From Saururus chinensis (lineage: Eukaryota; Streptophyta; Magnoliopsida; Piperales; Saururaceae): a DNA stretch of 64,000 bases. Under the pieces are notes generated by a model. That model saw nothing but the letters and a program-made list of their open reading frames with translations. It made no database searches and was not told the DNA's origin. The position numbers and the translations under genes are program-made. Within the stretch, counting starts at the first letter, position 1. Each line of letters begins with the position of its first letter. The stretch spans positions 38,063,351 to 38,127,350 of the forward strand of contig CP141140.1 in the NCBI GenBank assembly GCA_035235625.1, in the 5' to 3' direction. Of the stretch, positions 21,471-32,344 are shown piece after piece.

Positions 21471-23235
21471 AAACGATGTAAAATATTCTTAGGCAATGTT
21501 TCAGAAAAAAAGCTCATGGATATTTTTATGAGCATCTAGTGTTACTTTTTAGAAAAGCATCCTGAACATAAATTTTCTTCCACAAATTGCACATTTTTTT
21601 ATACTTTTGTACAAGTCCTAGTAACATCAGACATACAACTAATATGAACCCAAAAATTATAATTGTATAGGGCATTTTTGTGTAAATAGAACTAAAAAAT
21701 TAATGTAATCTTTTACATGACATATTTTATAATAATAAATATATAAGCTCCACCATTTGGCCCTATCATAGACCATTTACATATCCTAGCAATGTATGAC
21801 TTGGACATGCAAATGTTATTTGGTAGGGCTGAATGGTGAAGCAGAACCCGTGTCCCGACCACATTAATATGAGATGAAGTGTTGATGATGGGTAATTTTA
21901 TAAGGTGAAATGAACTATGTGCCCTACACTTCATATATTAATTTAAGGTGTTAGCCATATATAACTACACATATTTACCATATCCCTTAAATCCATTTGC
22001 CACTTTCAGAAACATTATCATTGCATACTGCTCATATGCAAAAATCATGCTAATTAAGCAAGAGCAGAAGTAAGTTTGGTCTTTAATATGAACAGTGATC
22101 CACCATTGATACGGACTTAAAAATTTGAATTATTAAAAATCAGCTCACTCGTTTTGCTACTATTACCTATTCATTACTTACATAATTTCCATTAAAAAAC
22201 ACCTACATATATCTAAAACCTTACCATTTTTAACTGAACAATCACCTGTTACAATACCTAGAAAAAATGTAACAATTTTTATGATTTGCCATATTTTTTT
22301 ATCAATTTTCATGAGTTGCCATTAATAACACAATTCTATGCAAGATAAAATACAATCAACTGTATAGCTAAATAAGATAATCTCTTCTTAGGTAAACCTA
22401 ATAAATGAAGGGAATCTCAAAGACCACTTCATCATATAGCACAAACCACAATTTATGATGCACAAGTAGTTATTAGTAGATGTTGCAAATTATCATTGAT
22501 AAGGCCCTAGCACAATCAGCGACTGCAACCAGCATCATACTATGCATTGTAAAATATAAGACAATTTAAAAAATTTAATCAGATATTCATCTCAATTGAC
22601 TAAAAATAAACTAAGAAATGTTTAGAATATACTCCCTCCGTCCCACATTAGCTCCAATTTTTTATTCAAAATGACTTAAAACTAGTTCATTTTGAAAAGT
22701 CAAATGGAGCTATTAATGTGGGACAGAGGGAGTACAATTACTAAAGAAACAAAATTAGTGCAGAATTTAAAAGTGAACCACTAAATGAAAAACAAATGAA
22801 CATGGTCAGGGGGAAATTATGCAAGGTTGCTAATTAGTCCATGTGGACTCACTCAAGTATATTACTGTAAGCAAATACTCTAATTCTCAAAATACTTTCT
22901 CTCCTTATCAAAAGTCAACAGTTTCCATACCTTAATGTTTCATATCTTGGATGCTATCTTGTAACATATGCATGTTGATGAACACGATTATAAAAAAAAT
23001 TGCTCCTCTAAAGTACTTAAGGTGGTGTACTAAACTAGACTTCATAACTGCATCCTATTCGCTATGCTTTAATACCACCAAACAAGTATCATAACGGGAA
23101 AGAAATGCAATATAAGATCAGTCACAATTGTAAAGTGACACACATTTTGCATAAATATCAACCTAACTCATATAATAATACACCTGCACCAGAGACCATA
23201 CCTTCCATGAAAGATGGTGAACGTCTAGTAGCAAG
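21471..23235. other. Intergenic DNA downstream of the minus-strand PPR gene
   Basis: AT-rich, without a convincing gene. It contains the Stowaway element at 22632-22732. A 34-bp direct duplication containing GAACAAGTACATTAGTGG lies just outside, at about 21279-21350. Confidence 0.5.
22632..22732. mobile_element. Stowaway-type MITE (101 bp)
   Basis: The element begins CTCCCTCCGTCCCACATTA and ends TAATGTGGGACAGAGGGAG, the standard Stowaway (Tc1/mariner-derived) terminal inverted repeat, here with one mismatch. It is flanked by the TA target duplication at 22630-22631 and 22733-22734. The whole element is a near-perfect foldback with ACTAGTTCATTTTGAAAAGT in the middle. The low divergence between arms suggests a fairly recent insertion. 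Confidence 0.93.
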
Positions 23236-25041
23236 TCATGTTACAAAGTCACTTTTCAATATTGCCTCTAGAGACTCCCTTGTTCTGTCTAAATTGCCTT
23301 GGCATAGCCTTCTAACCAGCAAATAGGAAGCTGACTCCTGAAGCAGATAACCTATCCTAAACATAGAATCTAGAACAATAAAAGCATCATCTATCTTGTC
23401 TTGGATACTGAGGAAATCTATTAATAACTTAAACGTCTCTTCTTTTGGTTTAGACTGACGATTTAAAGATAGTGATAGCCAATCCATTGCCTCAGTAAGT
23501 TTTCCTTGCTTGCAGAATCCACAAATTATATAATCATAACAACATTTTGAAGGCTCCAAACCCCTCTTTAGCATTTCATTCAGAAATTCAATTGCTTTCT
23601 CCACATTGCCCTCCTGGCATAGACACTGAACCAGTGGAGTATAAGAAAAGGCATTGGGCTGTAAACCCACTTGCAAAAGTTCAGTGTAAAGAGCAAGAGC
23701 CTCTGTTACTTTCCCCTCTTTGCAGAATCCCTCAATTAAAGTATTGTAGGTATATGTTTCACATAGAATACCTTTCTTTTTCATCTCCCTAAAAAATTGG
23801 CTGGCTTCATTTGTTCTTCCTTGCAAACACAAACCGCCTATCATGATGTTACAACTCACAATGCTTTCTTCATATCCTTTATTACACATCTCCATATATA
23901 GCTTTTGAGCTGCCTCTAGATATCCTCTTTTGCAATATCCGTCGATCATGACATTATAAGTATACTGATTAGGCCGAATTCTCTTGCACAGCATTTCTCG
24001 CCATAAATCCATTGCAATGTCCATTCTACCCAATTTACATAGCCCATCTATCATTGTTGTATATATAACCACATCAAGAGCATACCCTCTTTCCTTTAGT
24101 TCATTGAATACCCGGAAACCTTCAGAGGCCATGTTGTTCTCACATAGTCCACGGATAATCCCCTCATAAGTAAAAGTATCGGGAGGACAATTCTTTGCAA
24201 TCATCATATGGAGAAGCTCGGAAACTTTCCCATAATCCCTATTATGGCAAAATCCAGAAATCAGTTTATTGAATGCAACAATGTCAGGAACAGACCCATT
24301 ATCTACAACTTCTCGGAGAAGCTCATAAGCTTCCACAAGCTTATTTTCTTTGCAAAAGGCTCGAATCAAGTAACCAACAGTCACAGTATCACTAAGAACA
24401 CCAGTCTCGATCATTTCCCCATACAGCTTCCACATAAGGTCAGTCTTTCCAGCACTAAGAGCACCTAACAGAAGCGCATTCCAGATCGAAACATCAGGCT
24501 CAAAGTCACACTTTGTCAACTCCGCAATAACATCCATAGCCTCATCAAGCATCTCCTCTTTACACAGAGATGTTATGTAAGATCTTAGAGACTTCAACTC
24601 AGGTCGGCATTTTGTCGAACATAAGACGTCCCTTACAGCCTTCCATGCCTTGGCCCTCACCAACTCGTCAAAAAGGGTATCAAACCAAATGGGATGGGCC
24701 GAATACGCCTGCTGAACTGATATCCATCGGAAAAACCGGTAGGAAAGAAGCGCATTGCGCAGGTTCATCATAATCTCGTTCACCAAATCTGGGTCGGAGA
24801 GATTCAGCCCAGGAAATTCCGAAGAAATCGTTTTTTCCCATCTGGGTCGTGCCCAAATGGCTTCACATACCTCTCTAACAACGCCCGCGGGGAATCGCCC
24901 GCCCCCTCCTAGCCGCTGAGGGCGATCCTCGTCTCCAACTCCGGCGGCGCAAAGGTCTCGCGTCTGGCGACGGGCGGGAGCCAAGTTCCGAAGTCTGGAG
25001 GCGAGTCGGCAGAGAGGTATGGCCATGCGAGTTCCTGCCAT
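23236..25041 (-). CDS. P-class PPR protein, At5g18950-like
   Basis: A 601-residue intronless protein with about twelve 35-residue pentatricopeptide repeats from about residue 150 to 570. Typical lines are YTTMIDGLCKLGRMDIAMDL and YNVMIDGYCKRGYLEAAQ. No E, E+ or DYW editing domain follows, so it is P-class: an RNA-binding protein expected to stabilise, process or help translate specific organelle transcripts. The N-terminus (MAGTRMAIPLCRLASRLRNL) is rich in Arg, Ala and Leu and lacks acids, as in mitochondrial targeting peptides; Met6 is an alternative start. The region after it (REVCEAIWARPRWEK, then FFRWISVQQAY) and the repeat order match my memory of Arabidopsis At5g18950. This protein is longer at the C-terminus than that 483-residue relative. 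The reading frame is intact. Its start faces the MTL1-like gene across 378 bp. Confidence 0.88.
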   Translation of the reverse strand: MAGTRMAIPLCRLASRLRNLAPARRQTRDLCAAGVGDEDRPQRLGGGGRFPAGVVREVCEAIWARPRWEKTISSEFPGLNLSDPDLVNEIMMNLRNALLSYRFFRWISVQQAYSAHPIWFDTLFDELVRAKAWKAVRDVLCSTKCRPELKSLRSYITSLCKEEMLDEAMDVIAELTKCDFEPDVSIWNALLLGALSAGKTDLMWKLYGEMIETGVLSDTVTVGYLIRAFCKENKLVEAYELLREVVDNGSVPDIVAFNKLISGFCHNRDYGKVSELLHMMIAKNCPPDTFTYEGIIRGLCENNMASEGFRVFNELKERGYALDVVIYTTMIDGLCKLGRMDIAMDLWREMLCKRIRPNQYTYNVMIDGYCKRGYLEAAQKLYMEMCNKGYEESIVSCNIMIGGLCLQGRTNEASQFFREMKKKGILCETYTYNTLIEGFCKEGKVTEALALYTELLQVGLQPNAFSYTPLVQCLCQEGNVEKAIEFLNEMLKRGLEPSKCCYDYIICGFCKQGKLTEAMDWLSLSLNRQSKPKEETFKLLIDFLSIQDKIDDAFIVLDSMFRIGYLLQESASYLLVRRLCQGNLDRTRESLEAILKSDFVT

Positions 25042-25419
25042 TGCAGCCGCTTCGTCGACCTCCAGCTAGTCGCAGGCGGAGGAGTGCTCTGGCAGTGGCA
25101 GGGGCGTCGGTCGGGTGGGTCCGGTCAAGACAGAAAACCCCGGCCCGCCAAATCAAATTAAACCGGTTCGGCTCGGAAAATATATTGAACCAGATGAAGG
25201 ATGTTTTTTGTAGCTGCACTTCCATATTGTGCCGGCCGTCCGCCGCAACGCCTCCGCCTCCGCCTCCGCCTCCGATGTTCGGCCACTGAAAGTTGTCTTC
25301 TGTTTGTTTCCAGCAGATGATCAGGCGTAAGCAAGCATAGAGGGAGACGTTTCATGGCGCTTCTGCGTCGGCGTCTGAGGTAGGTTCATGAGACTACCCA
25401 TATTGTACAATGTATAGCT
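25042..25419. promoter_or_regulatory. Shared intergenic region of the divergent PPR pair
   Basis: Only 378 bp separate the two divergent start codons, so promoters and both 5' leaders must lie here or overlap. The sequence is GC-rich near the minus-strand start and becomes AT-richer toward the plus-strand gene. No clear TATA box is visible in either direction. A (CCTCCG)4 tract lies at 25251-25274. An upstream ATG at 25354 opens a nine-codon frame (MALLRRRLR) that is in phase with the plus-strand gene and ends in TAG. Confidence 0.65.
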
Positions 25420-27564
25420 ATGATAGAAAGGTTGAATCTGGGGGCTCGTTGTTGCAAAAATATACCAGCCGTGGCTAGAAGTCTCCGTTTTTTGGCTTGT
25501 ACTTCTGATAATGGAATTTCTGGCAGTGTTCGTGAGGTGGGTTCTGCTAATGAATGGGAAAAATTGCTTCGACCCTTTGATCTGGAGGAGCTTAGAACCT
25601 CATTTAACCGCATTACCCCACGTAGACTCTGTAAATTGCTCGAACTGCCACTTGAAGTTTCCACCTTGATGGAAATATTTGACTGGGCGAATGCCCAGAG
25701 GGGCTACTCACATACTTTTGATGTTTACTATACTTTCATAGATCGGCTGGGTGCAATCAAAGAGTTCAAAATTATAGAAAGATTGCTGGATCAGATGAAA
25801 GAGGAGGGGTTGGTTTTGAGAGAGAGTTTATTTATCTTAATTATGAAGTGGTATGGGAAGGCCGGTTTGCCTGGACAAGTGACACGGCTGCTCGGAGAAA
25901 TGAAGAGTCTTTATAGCTGTGAGCCAACATTCAAGTCCTATAATGTTGTTCTTGAGGTATTGGTGTCAGAAGATTGTTGTATGGTTGTGCCCAAGGTGTT
26001 TGCTGAAATGCTCCATAGAAGGATTTCTCCGACCTTGTATACGTTTGCAATTGTTATGAAAGCCTTGTGTAGAGTAAAAGAGGTCCACACTGCATGCTTG
26101 CTCCTCAGGGAGATGACAAAGCATGGATGTGTTCCCAATGTGGTTGTCTACAAGACTCTAATACATGCTCTTTGTAAGGATGGAAATGTGAAGGAGGGAC
26201 TGAAGCTTCTGGAAGAGATGATGATGATGGGATGTTCACCTGATGCAGAAACTTTCCATGATGCCATTCAAGGTCTTTGCGATTGTGGTCATACATATGA
26301 GGCAGCAAAGTTGTTGGATAGAATGTTGTTTCGAGGTTGTACACCTAGTGTGGTCACGTACGGAGTTCTGATGGATGGTCTCTGTAAAAAAGGTCAAGTA
26401 GATGAAGCTAGAGTTCTGTTGAATAAAGTGCCAGGCCAAAATATGACTTTGTTTAATACTCTCATAAATGGGTACCTGATACAAGGTAGGTATAATGATG
26501 CTAGACGTGTCCTCCATGAGAGTATGATACCAAAAGGGTATCATCCTGACCTTTTCACGTATGGTAGCATTATTCACAGCCTATGCAAGGTGGGTAGTTT
26601 GGGATCAGCAAGAGAGTTGCTAGAGGATATGTTGATTAAAGGTTTCTCACCGAATACCAATATATACACCATGCTTATTGATGGGCTCTGTAAGGAAGGC
26701 CGGTTTAGGGAAGCAAATATACTTATGGAGGAAATGCAGAATAATGGTTGGAAACTGAATGTTGTGGGTTATAATTGCCTTATAAGTGCCCTTTGCAAGG
26801 ATCACAAGTTGGATGAAGCTGTGGAAGTGTTTCATAAGATGTATGGGGAAGGTTGTAAGCCGGATATATTCACATTCAATTCTTTGATTAATGGGTTTTG
26901 TAGAAGTGAAAGGTTGAACGATGCTGTTAGGGTTTACCAGGATATGCTATTGGAGGGTGTTGTTGCCAATAATATAACATACAACACATTAATTCATGCT
27001 TTCATTAGGAAGGGAGCATTAGAAGATGCAATGCAATTTGTGAAGGAAATGGTATTTCGTGGTTGCACCCTGGATCTTATCTCTTATAATGGACTAATTA
27101 AGGGACTTTGTAGTGATGGAAGTGTGGAGAAAGCCTTGGGTTTGATTGAGGAAATGATAAGGAAGGGTGTTAGACCGAATAATATATCATACAATATATT
27201 GATAAATGGCCTGTGCAAAACAGGTAAAGTGCATAGAGCGCTTGAGCTTTTGAAAGAGATGCTCTTACGAGGATTTATACCGGACATAGTAACTTACAAT
27301 ACTCTAATTAATGGTTTTTGTAAGATGGGCCATGTTCAAGAAGGTCTGAATTTGTTAGGTAGGCTAAAAAGTGAAGGAGTTGTCCCAGATACTATCACTT
27401 ACAACACACTTCTGAGTTGGCATTGCAAGGTTGGTTTGCTCAATGATGCGCACTTACTTCTAAGAAGATGGGTGAATGATGGTATGATACCCAACACTGT
27501 CACATGGAATATATTGTTAAATAATGTTGTAAAGGACCCATCAAATTTGTATGAATCAAATTAA
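25420..27564 (+). CDS. MTL1: P-class PPR protein, MTL1 (At5g64320) orthologue
   Basis: A 714-residue intronless protein with about sixteen PPR motifs from about residue 130 to the end. Examples are YKTLIHALCKDGNVKEGLKL and YNTLINGFCKMGHVQEGLNL. No editing domain is present. Distinctive segments match my memory of Arabidopsis At5g64320 closely: NEWEKLLRPFDLEEL, TPRRLCKLLELPLEVST, CEPTFKSYNVVLEVLVS and MTKHGCVPN. MTL1 is reported to be a mitochondrial protein needed for translation and intron splicing of nad7, so a role in complex I biogenesis follows if this is the orthologue. The start at 25420 is the first ATG of the long frame. An in-phase ATG 66 bp upstream, with a more typical targeting start, is separated from it by a TAG. 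The N-terminus as called (IERLNLGARCCKNIP) is basic and could still serve as a presequence. Confidence 0.88.
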   Translation: MIERLNLGARCCKNIPAVARSLRFLACTSDNGISGSVREVGSANEWEKLLRPFDLEELRTSFNRITPRRLCKLLELPLEVSTLMEIFDWANAQRGYSHTFDVYYTFIDRLGAIKEFKIIERLLDQMKEEGLVLRESLFILIMKWYGKAGLPGQVTRLLGEMKSLYSCEPTFKSYNVVLEVLVSEDCCMVVPKVFAEMLHRRISPTLYTFAIVMKALCRVKEVHTACLLLREMTKHGCVPNVVVYKTLIHALCKDGNVKEGLKLLEEMMMMGCSPDAETFHDAIQGLCDCGHTYEAAKLLDRMLFRGCTPSVVTYGVLMDGLCKKGQVDEARVLLNKVPGQNMTLFNTLINGYLIQGRYNDARRVLHESMIPKGYHPDLFTYGSIIHSLCKVGSLGSARELLEDMLIKGFSPNTNIYTMLIDGLCKEGRFREANILMEEMQNNGWKLNVVGYNCLISALCKDHKLDEAVEVFHKMYGEGCKPDIFTFNSLINGFCRSERLNDAVRVYQDMLLEGVVANNITYNTLIHAFIRKGALEDAMQFVKEMVFRGCTLDLISYNGLIKGLCSDGSVEKALGLIEEMIRKGVRPNNISYNILINGLCKTGKVHRALELLKEMLLRGFIPDIVTYNTLINGFCKMGHVQEGLNLLGRLKSEGVVPDTITYNTLLSWHCKVGLLNDAHLLLRRWVNDGMIPNTVTWNILLNNVVKDPSNLYESN

Positions 27565-30250
27565 TGATAGTATATTACGAAACCATTTGGTGTAGTATAC
27601 CTGATTTTAAGTGATTTTGAGATGATATTTATTTGTAATTGTCACATACGATTTTAGGAAAGAATATAGATGTCCTTATGCATTTATAAACTTAGTGACA
27701 AGTATAAATGCATCTGATTTTGCTGGTCAAATGTTGTCTTTCACTTGTAGTTTTATTTGAAAAAATGTACAAAGCATTTGCTTGGACTAGAAGCTATGTT
27801 TATATTCTGTCTAATGTTGAGATAGTCAAACATTGTGTGCATGTTCATGTGCATGTATGTACTAATTGTTGGAATCAGAAATTTTGAATATCTGCCTCTT
27901 AGTGATGAAGTATTGGTCAAGAAGTTGATGTTATTATCCAATTTGATTTCTTTAAAGAAATTTCATGTACTTTATGTTTTTGAATCAAATTGATTGCTGA
28001 AATTGGAAATTTTGAATATCTGTATGTAAATGATGTACTGATCAAGAAGGTGGTTATTATCCAAAAATTAATTTTCTTCGAGATATGCAAAACAGTGAAA
28101 ATTGCATGTTTATGAAACCAACTACGCCATATTCAAAACCTTTGGTTGAGTTTGATAACTTATATTTCAGCATTATTGAACTGTTCAAATAGTAAACCTT
28201 TTGAACTGGATTGGCCCTGGCTGCCATTGATGAATCATTGTTATCTGTGTGACTCTGTGGGTGGAAGGGTCTTTGATCATCATCTGATGGTAAAGTGAGT
28301 CAATTTTGTTCAGTTGAACTGTATACCTAGACTGATTTGAACTGAATATGGACCTGTCATTGGATCACATGCCCAAGCATACTTAATATTACCAAGTACC
28401 AGTGGAAATATAATATGAATTTCAAACCGTTTCCCTCGCCTGGCTTTTCTAATGAAGCTCATACTCTCTCTGTTGCTCCGATTGGATTCATTTTGGTTCT
28501 GGTGTTTAGCTATTTCTGTTTAGCTCATCTTAATATGGTTCATATTATAAGATGGTTTTCATTTTATTTTTCTGTGTCATAAACTTGTCTCATTGACTCT
28601 TTAATATGCTCTCTCTCATCAAGTAAATGAACATTGTGAGGAAGAGATTTACATAATGATAGGAAAAATTAGGGACGTTACCATACTCTGATTGCAGCAG
28701 TGTTAAAACAAGCAAAACTGATTAATATTTTCATCTCTCGTAATGATGACTTCTCCTGTTGTGCAAATTATATAAACTAGTAAAAAAATGATTAATATTT
28801 TTCATCTTTAGTAATGATCACTTCTTCTGTTGTGCAAATTATATAAACTAGTAAATGTCGTCTTGAGCAACCTAAACTGTGCTTTTATTAATTGTAAACA
28901 ATTAATACTCGTATGAACTATTTAAGAAATGTTAACTTCCTGATACTAGCTGAAATTGTAAGTGAGTGAACTAATTTTCATTTCAAGTTATTGTGCCGTT
29001 CAAACTGTCTTGCAACTCATGAATCTAGTAGTTGTGTGAGACTTACTGCAGGTCCACTTTGTATGACAAACTTAAAAAGATTGGAAATGTAAATGGAGGA
29101 GTGTGATAAGATATATTTTTGAATGCAGTGTATGAACTTTGAACCACTATGCATGTTAGGACTGATTGCAGATCAAAAACATAGAAACATGTAAGAGAAC
29201 AATAAAGAAATATAGAAGATGACAATTAATAGAAACTTAATCAACACTAAATATTTTTATCCAGTATGCAATATGTTCTACCATTTTTTTTTGATAGGTA
29301 AGAACTCACGCACCCTTTACACACTATGCCATGGGAATTCCACCCCGGGACTTCTTCCTTGACACAGAGAGATCCAACCAGCGCACCATGGGCTAAACTG
29401 GCCAATTTGCTCTACAGTTAATGGCAATGCTCAGTTTTATAACAGTGCTTGCCGAGTTTGGATGTTCTCAATGAAGCAAGTTCTGGACTTCCAGTTGCAG
29501 TAAAAATTCATATTAGGCACACTTTTAAGCAGTGGAATATTATGTTGGGAGATACTAAATTTTGTTGATTGATTCTGATATGACTCTATCATAATTACTC
29601 GTAATAGACCGATGTCCAAATGTAAACTAGGAAATTTCTTCTCATGGTTCTCCACCCTGTTGAAGCAGTTTTCTTTGCTCACATTTCAAAAAGTGTTCCT
29701 AACTTTTGTCAGATTTCCAAAAATGCCTTAGTGAGCTTACTGAACTTTTTCTCCCTTCTTTTGCTACTATTTGCTCATGTTATTTTTAGTTTATATCCTA
29801 GATCAGAAAGCCACTGACACTAATGTGGAAACGCCTGTCATTAGGCAGCAAAACACACAATGTTTTAGATTTCTTGTAGGTAATGTTATGACAGGAACTG
29901 GCCCAGTGTGAATGAAATTGCTTAATGTTCTAGCATCCTTACGTTATATGGTTGAAACCTTTTTAATGACGCCCTCAAATTTTAATTTCTGATTCACTGT
30001 AAAGTGCAGATAATTTGACCTTTCTAATTTACTTGTATTAATGAACCTTTTTGTTAGGTCTAATAATTATCTCTCAGATTATGTTGTCAAGGGCTTTTTC
30101 TTGTGCTTCACAAGATGAAAATGAAAATTACATGGTTGGCTATTTCAGACATATGAAGCATATTAATATGCCATCTTATAAGTCTTGGATATTTCTTGCA
30201 GTTCTTTCTGTAGAAACTAGTCAGTCTTTATGTATGTGTGTGAAAAGTTA
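27565..30250. other. Intergenic DNA downstream of MTL1 with short duplications
   Basis: No convincing gene. The 3' end of MTL1 lies in the first few hundred bases, but no specific poly(A) signal stands out. Two tandem duplications are visible. A block of about 115 bp around GGAAATTTTGAATATCTG and GATCAAGAAG occurs at about 27870-27960 and 27995-28080. A 74-bp block around TTGTGCAAATTATATAAACT occurs at about 28714-28785 and 28788-28857. A SINE lies at 29284-29405. Confidence 0.5.
29284..29405 (-). mobile_element. tRNA-derived SINE
   Basis: Read on minus, the element has an A-box-like TTAGCCCATGGTGCGCTGG, then about 35 nt later a B-box-like GTCCCGGGGTGGAATTCCC. It ends in GAGTTCTTACCTATC followed by nine A (the T run at 29284-29292 on plus). 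The A-box and B-box order and spacing, plus the 3' A tail, are those of a tRNA-derived plant SINE. It has drifted from the tRNA consensus, so it is not young. A target duplication was not resolved. Confidence 0.7.
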
Positions 30251-30283
30251 GTGTGAGCATGTGCACAAAAAGTATGTGCTCAT

Positions 30284-30335
<52 letters not shown>
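30284..30335. repeat. Compound (CT)n(GT)n microsatellite
   Basis: About eighteen CT units pass directly into about seven GT units. GTGT-rich DNA continues to about 30440. The open frames here on both strands are repeat artefacts. Confidence 0.95.
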
Positions 30336-30495
30336 CACGTGTATGTAAGCGAGCACATGCGTGTGTTGCTGTATGTGTGTGTGTCTTTGCACGTGCGTGC
30401 GTGTGTGCATCTTTGTGCATGCGTGCGTGGGTGTGTGAACACTCACCCTTTCTTGCTATGCCTGCTGTTTTCTTTCTTATTATTCTAATGATACC

Positions 30496-30639
30496 TAGGG
30501 GTGTTCATGGACGTCCGTATGTCCGTCCTTATCCGCATCCGTTTTATATAGAATGGACAATTTTTTTGGTCTAGGGCAGACACGAAAGCAAACACGGACC
30601 AAGTTTTTTGTCCGCGGACGTCCGCTTCTGCCACCCTTA
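30496..30639. mobile_element. Short hAT-type MITE
   Basis: The left end TAGGGGTGTTCATGGACGTCC and the right end, on the other strand, TAAGGGTGGCAGAAGCGGAC, form imperfect hAT-like terminal inverted repeats. Both run into GGACGTCCG-type subterminal motifs. I could not see a clean 8-bp target duplication, so the ends may be off by a few bases or decayed. At 144 bp it cannot encode anything. Confidence 0.6.
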
Positions 30640-30723
30640 CCTGGATGATAGTGATACTAATCAAGGGAAGATAAATTTCTATATTTTATATGCTAGAGAA
30701 GGCATTTGAAATATTGAATTGAG

Positions 30724-31241
30724 ACATCCTATTTGTAATTCGATCAAAGATCCCGTGCTGATGTCAATTACTCTAGAGGGTTGTCCAAAGAGATGCTCTT
30801 CTCATGGGACTTGTCATTCAGCTGCAGATGAAAGTGGATTGACATTGTACAGGTCATTTTTCAAATTTTATTCTGATTTCTCAATTTTAAGGTTACAACT
30901 GATTGTATGTCTGGAATCCATGTGGAGTACATTACCCAAATTGGATGGGATATAGCCCATTGACCCAATAATTTGTTAACTAGGATCGATGGTGACGTGC
31001 CTGAGTAATTCTTGGGACTCTAAAACTTCTTCCCTCAAGTTCAGCCTTGTAATGCATGTTTGGACATCACCTTACTCAACTATACAGAATTGCAGCAGTA
31101 ATGTGGAGAAAATAAGAAAATTAAGATGCCTATTATCTGAATACTTTGTAATATAGTTTCTTTCATCTTTCTTCAGTTTCTGTACCTGTGACCGCAACCA
31201 CGGAGGGTTTGACTGCAACATTGAACTTGTAACGCATCAAG
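30724..31241 (+). pseudogene. Two exons of a PGAP6/TMEM8-like membrane protein gene
   Basis: Exon 1 (about 30724-30852) encodes RHPICNSIKDPVLMSITLEG followed by CPKRCSSHGTCHSAADESG, and stops at a CAG|GTCATT donor. Exon 2 (31177-31241) begins after TTCAG and completes a split Ser codon: FCTCDRNHGGFDCNIELV, then THQG, with a G|GTAGCC donor. The two join in phase across a 324-bp intron. The cysteine pattern is the EGF-like module that precedes the multi-pass membrane region in plant TMEM8/PGAP6-type proteins. The membrane segments that should follow were not found; the best candidate for the next exon (about 31386-31420, VWRA then LIA) is broken. No start or upstream exon was located. Likely a gene fragment. 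Confidence 0.7.
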
Positions 31242-31699
31242 GTAGCCTACTTTTATGCTTATTTGTACAATTTTTCTTAGCACAAAATTTGTTCTGGATC
31301 AACATATTCAGGGTGAAATTTGACAAAACCATCATGACCATTGTGGCAAAACTATCAGCAAAATATGAAGTTTCTGTTGATCTACAGTCAGTGTGGAGAG
31401 CTTAATTGATTGCTAGGGTTTAAGAGTTCAGAATTTACTCACCTATTTGAGGAATCAAGTCGCATCAGGTCCCAGCTATGTGCAAATTAATTTTTAGGTC
31501 TAAGTCAATTGAAATGTTCAATGCACCTTGTTGTGAACAACCAATTTTTTATTTGTATATTGGTAGTTCTTAGCAGTGGTAGTACTGTATTAGTTTATGA
31601 TTTCCTGCTTACTACTTGTGCTTAATATGCCAACTTGTGCCTTATGAAGCCCATATATGTAAGCATTGGCACTCTAACTGAGTTTGGAAGAGGTTATTC

Positions 31700-32344
31700 T
31701 TAATTTCCTATTTTCCTTAGCCTTGGAGTTGTGTATTCAAGGAGGCATCCCCCCTGAAGAGTCAACATCCATCACCCATAGCTGCTAGCCCGCCAGCCTA
31801 CTATCAGCTTTCCCCACTGTACCTCTCCCATCTAAATCATCATCCACCATATACCTTTTCCCTCACCATGCGAAATTCCTGTCTTTTTCTGTCCACAATT
31901 CCTAGCTGTCATTGGCTAGCCCATGGGTTCACAACGATTGGTATCAGAACTATGCTGTTTGATTGAGGGAGCCGTTTTTCTGATCTGAGTTGGTTGTGTT
32001 TGTGCCATGGTTTGCAATCTTGCAAGATCTTGGTCTTGGTGACTTCACCGGGTCACGAGAACTGTGTAAACTGCTGAAAGCCAAGTTTTTACCCCGTTTT
32101 GGTGAGATCTCACTAGAAAATCATCCCTTAAAAAAAGTTGTCTTCTTGACTGCTACTGCTACCTTTCCAGAAAAACAGTTTCCAACCGAGGTCTGCTTTC
32201 GCTGTTGCATTTTTCAGCTGCTTTTTCAGGCTGCTGCAAGCTTTTGCAGTAGCAGCTGCTGCTTTTGAGCTGCAAAGCAGAGGACAGATGCTGCCTTTAG
32301 TTCATCACAAAAAGCATTAAATTAAAAAAGCAAGGTGATTAAAA
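31700..32344 (+). mobile_element. Possible retrotransposon leader with primer-site-like motif (fossil)
   Basis: ATTGGTATCAGAACTATG near 31937 resembles the primer-binding site that pairs with initiator tRNA-Met just after the 5' LTR of Copia elements. The following 90-residue open frame (31990-32268) is not recognisable. No LTR boundary or coding domain was confirmed, so this is a broken remnant at best. Confidence 0.3.

Noticed and set aside
30228-30574. Frames rich in His/Thr or Val/Cys on both strands
   Set aside because: By-products of the CT/GT microsatellite.
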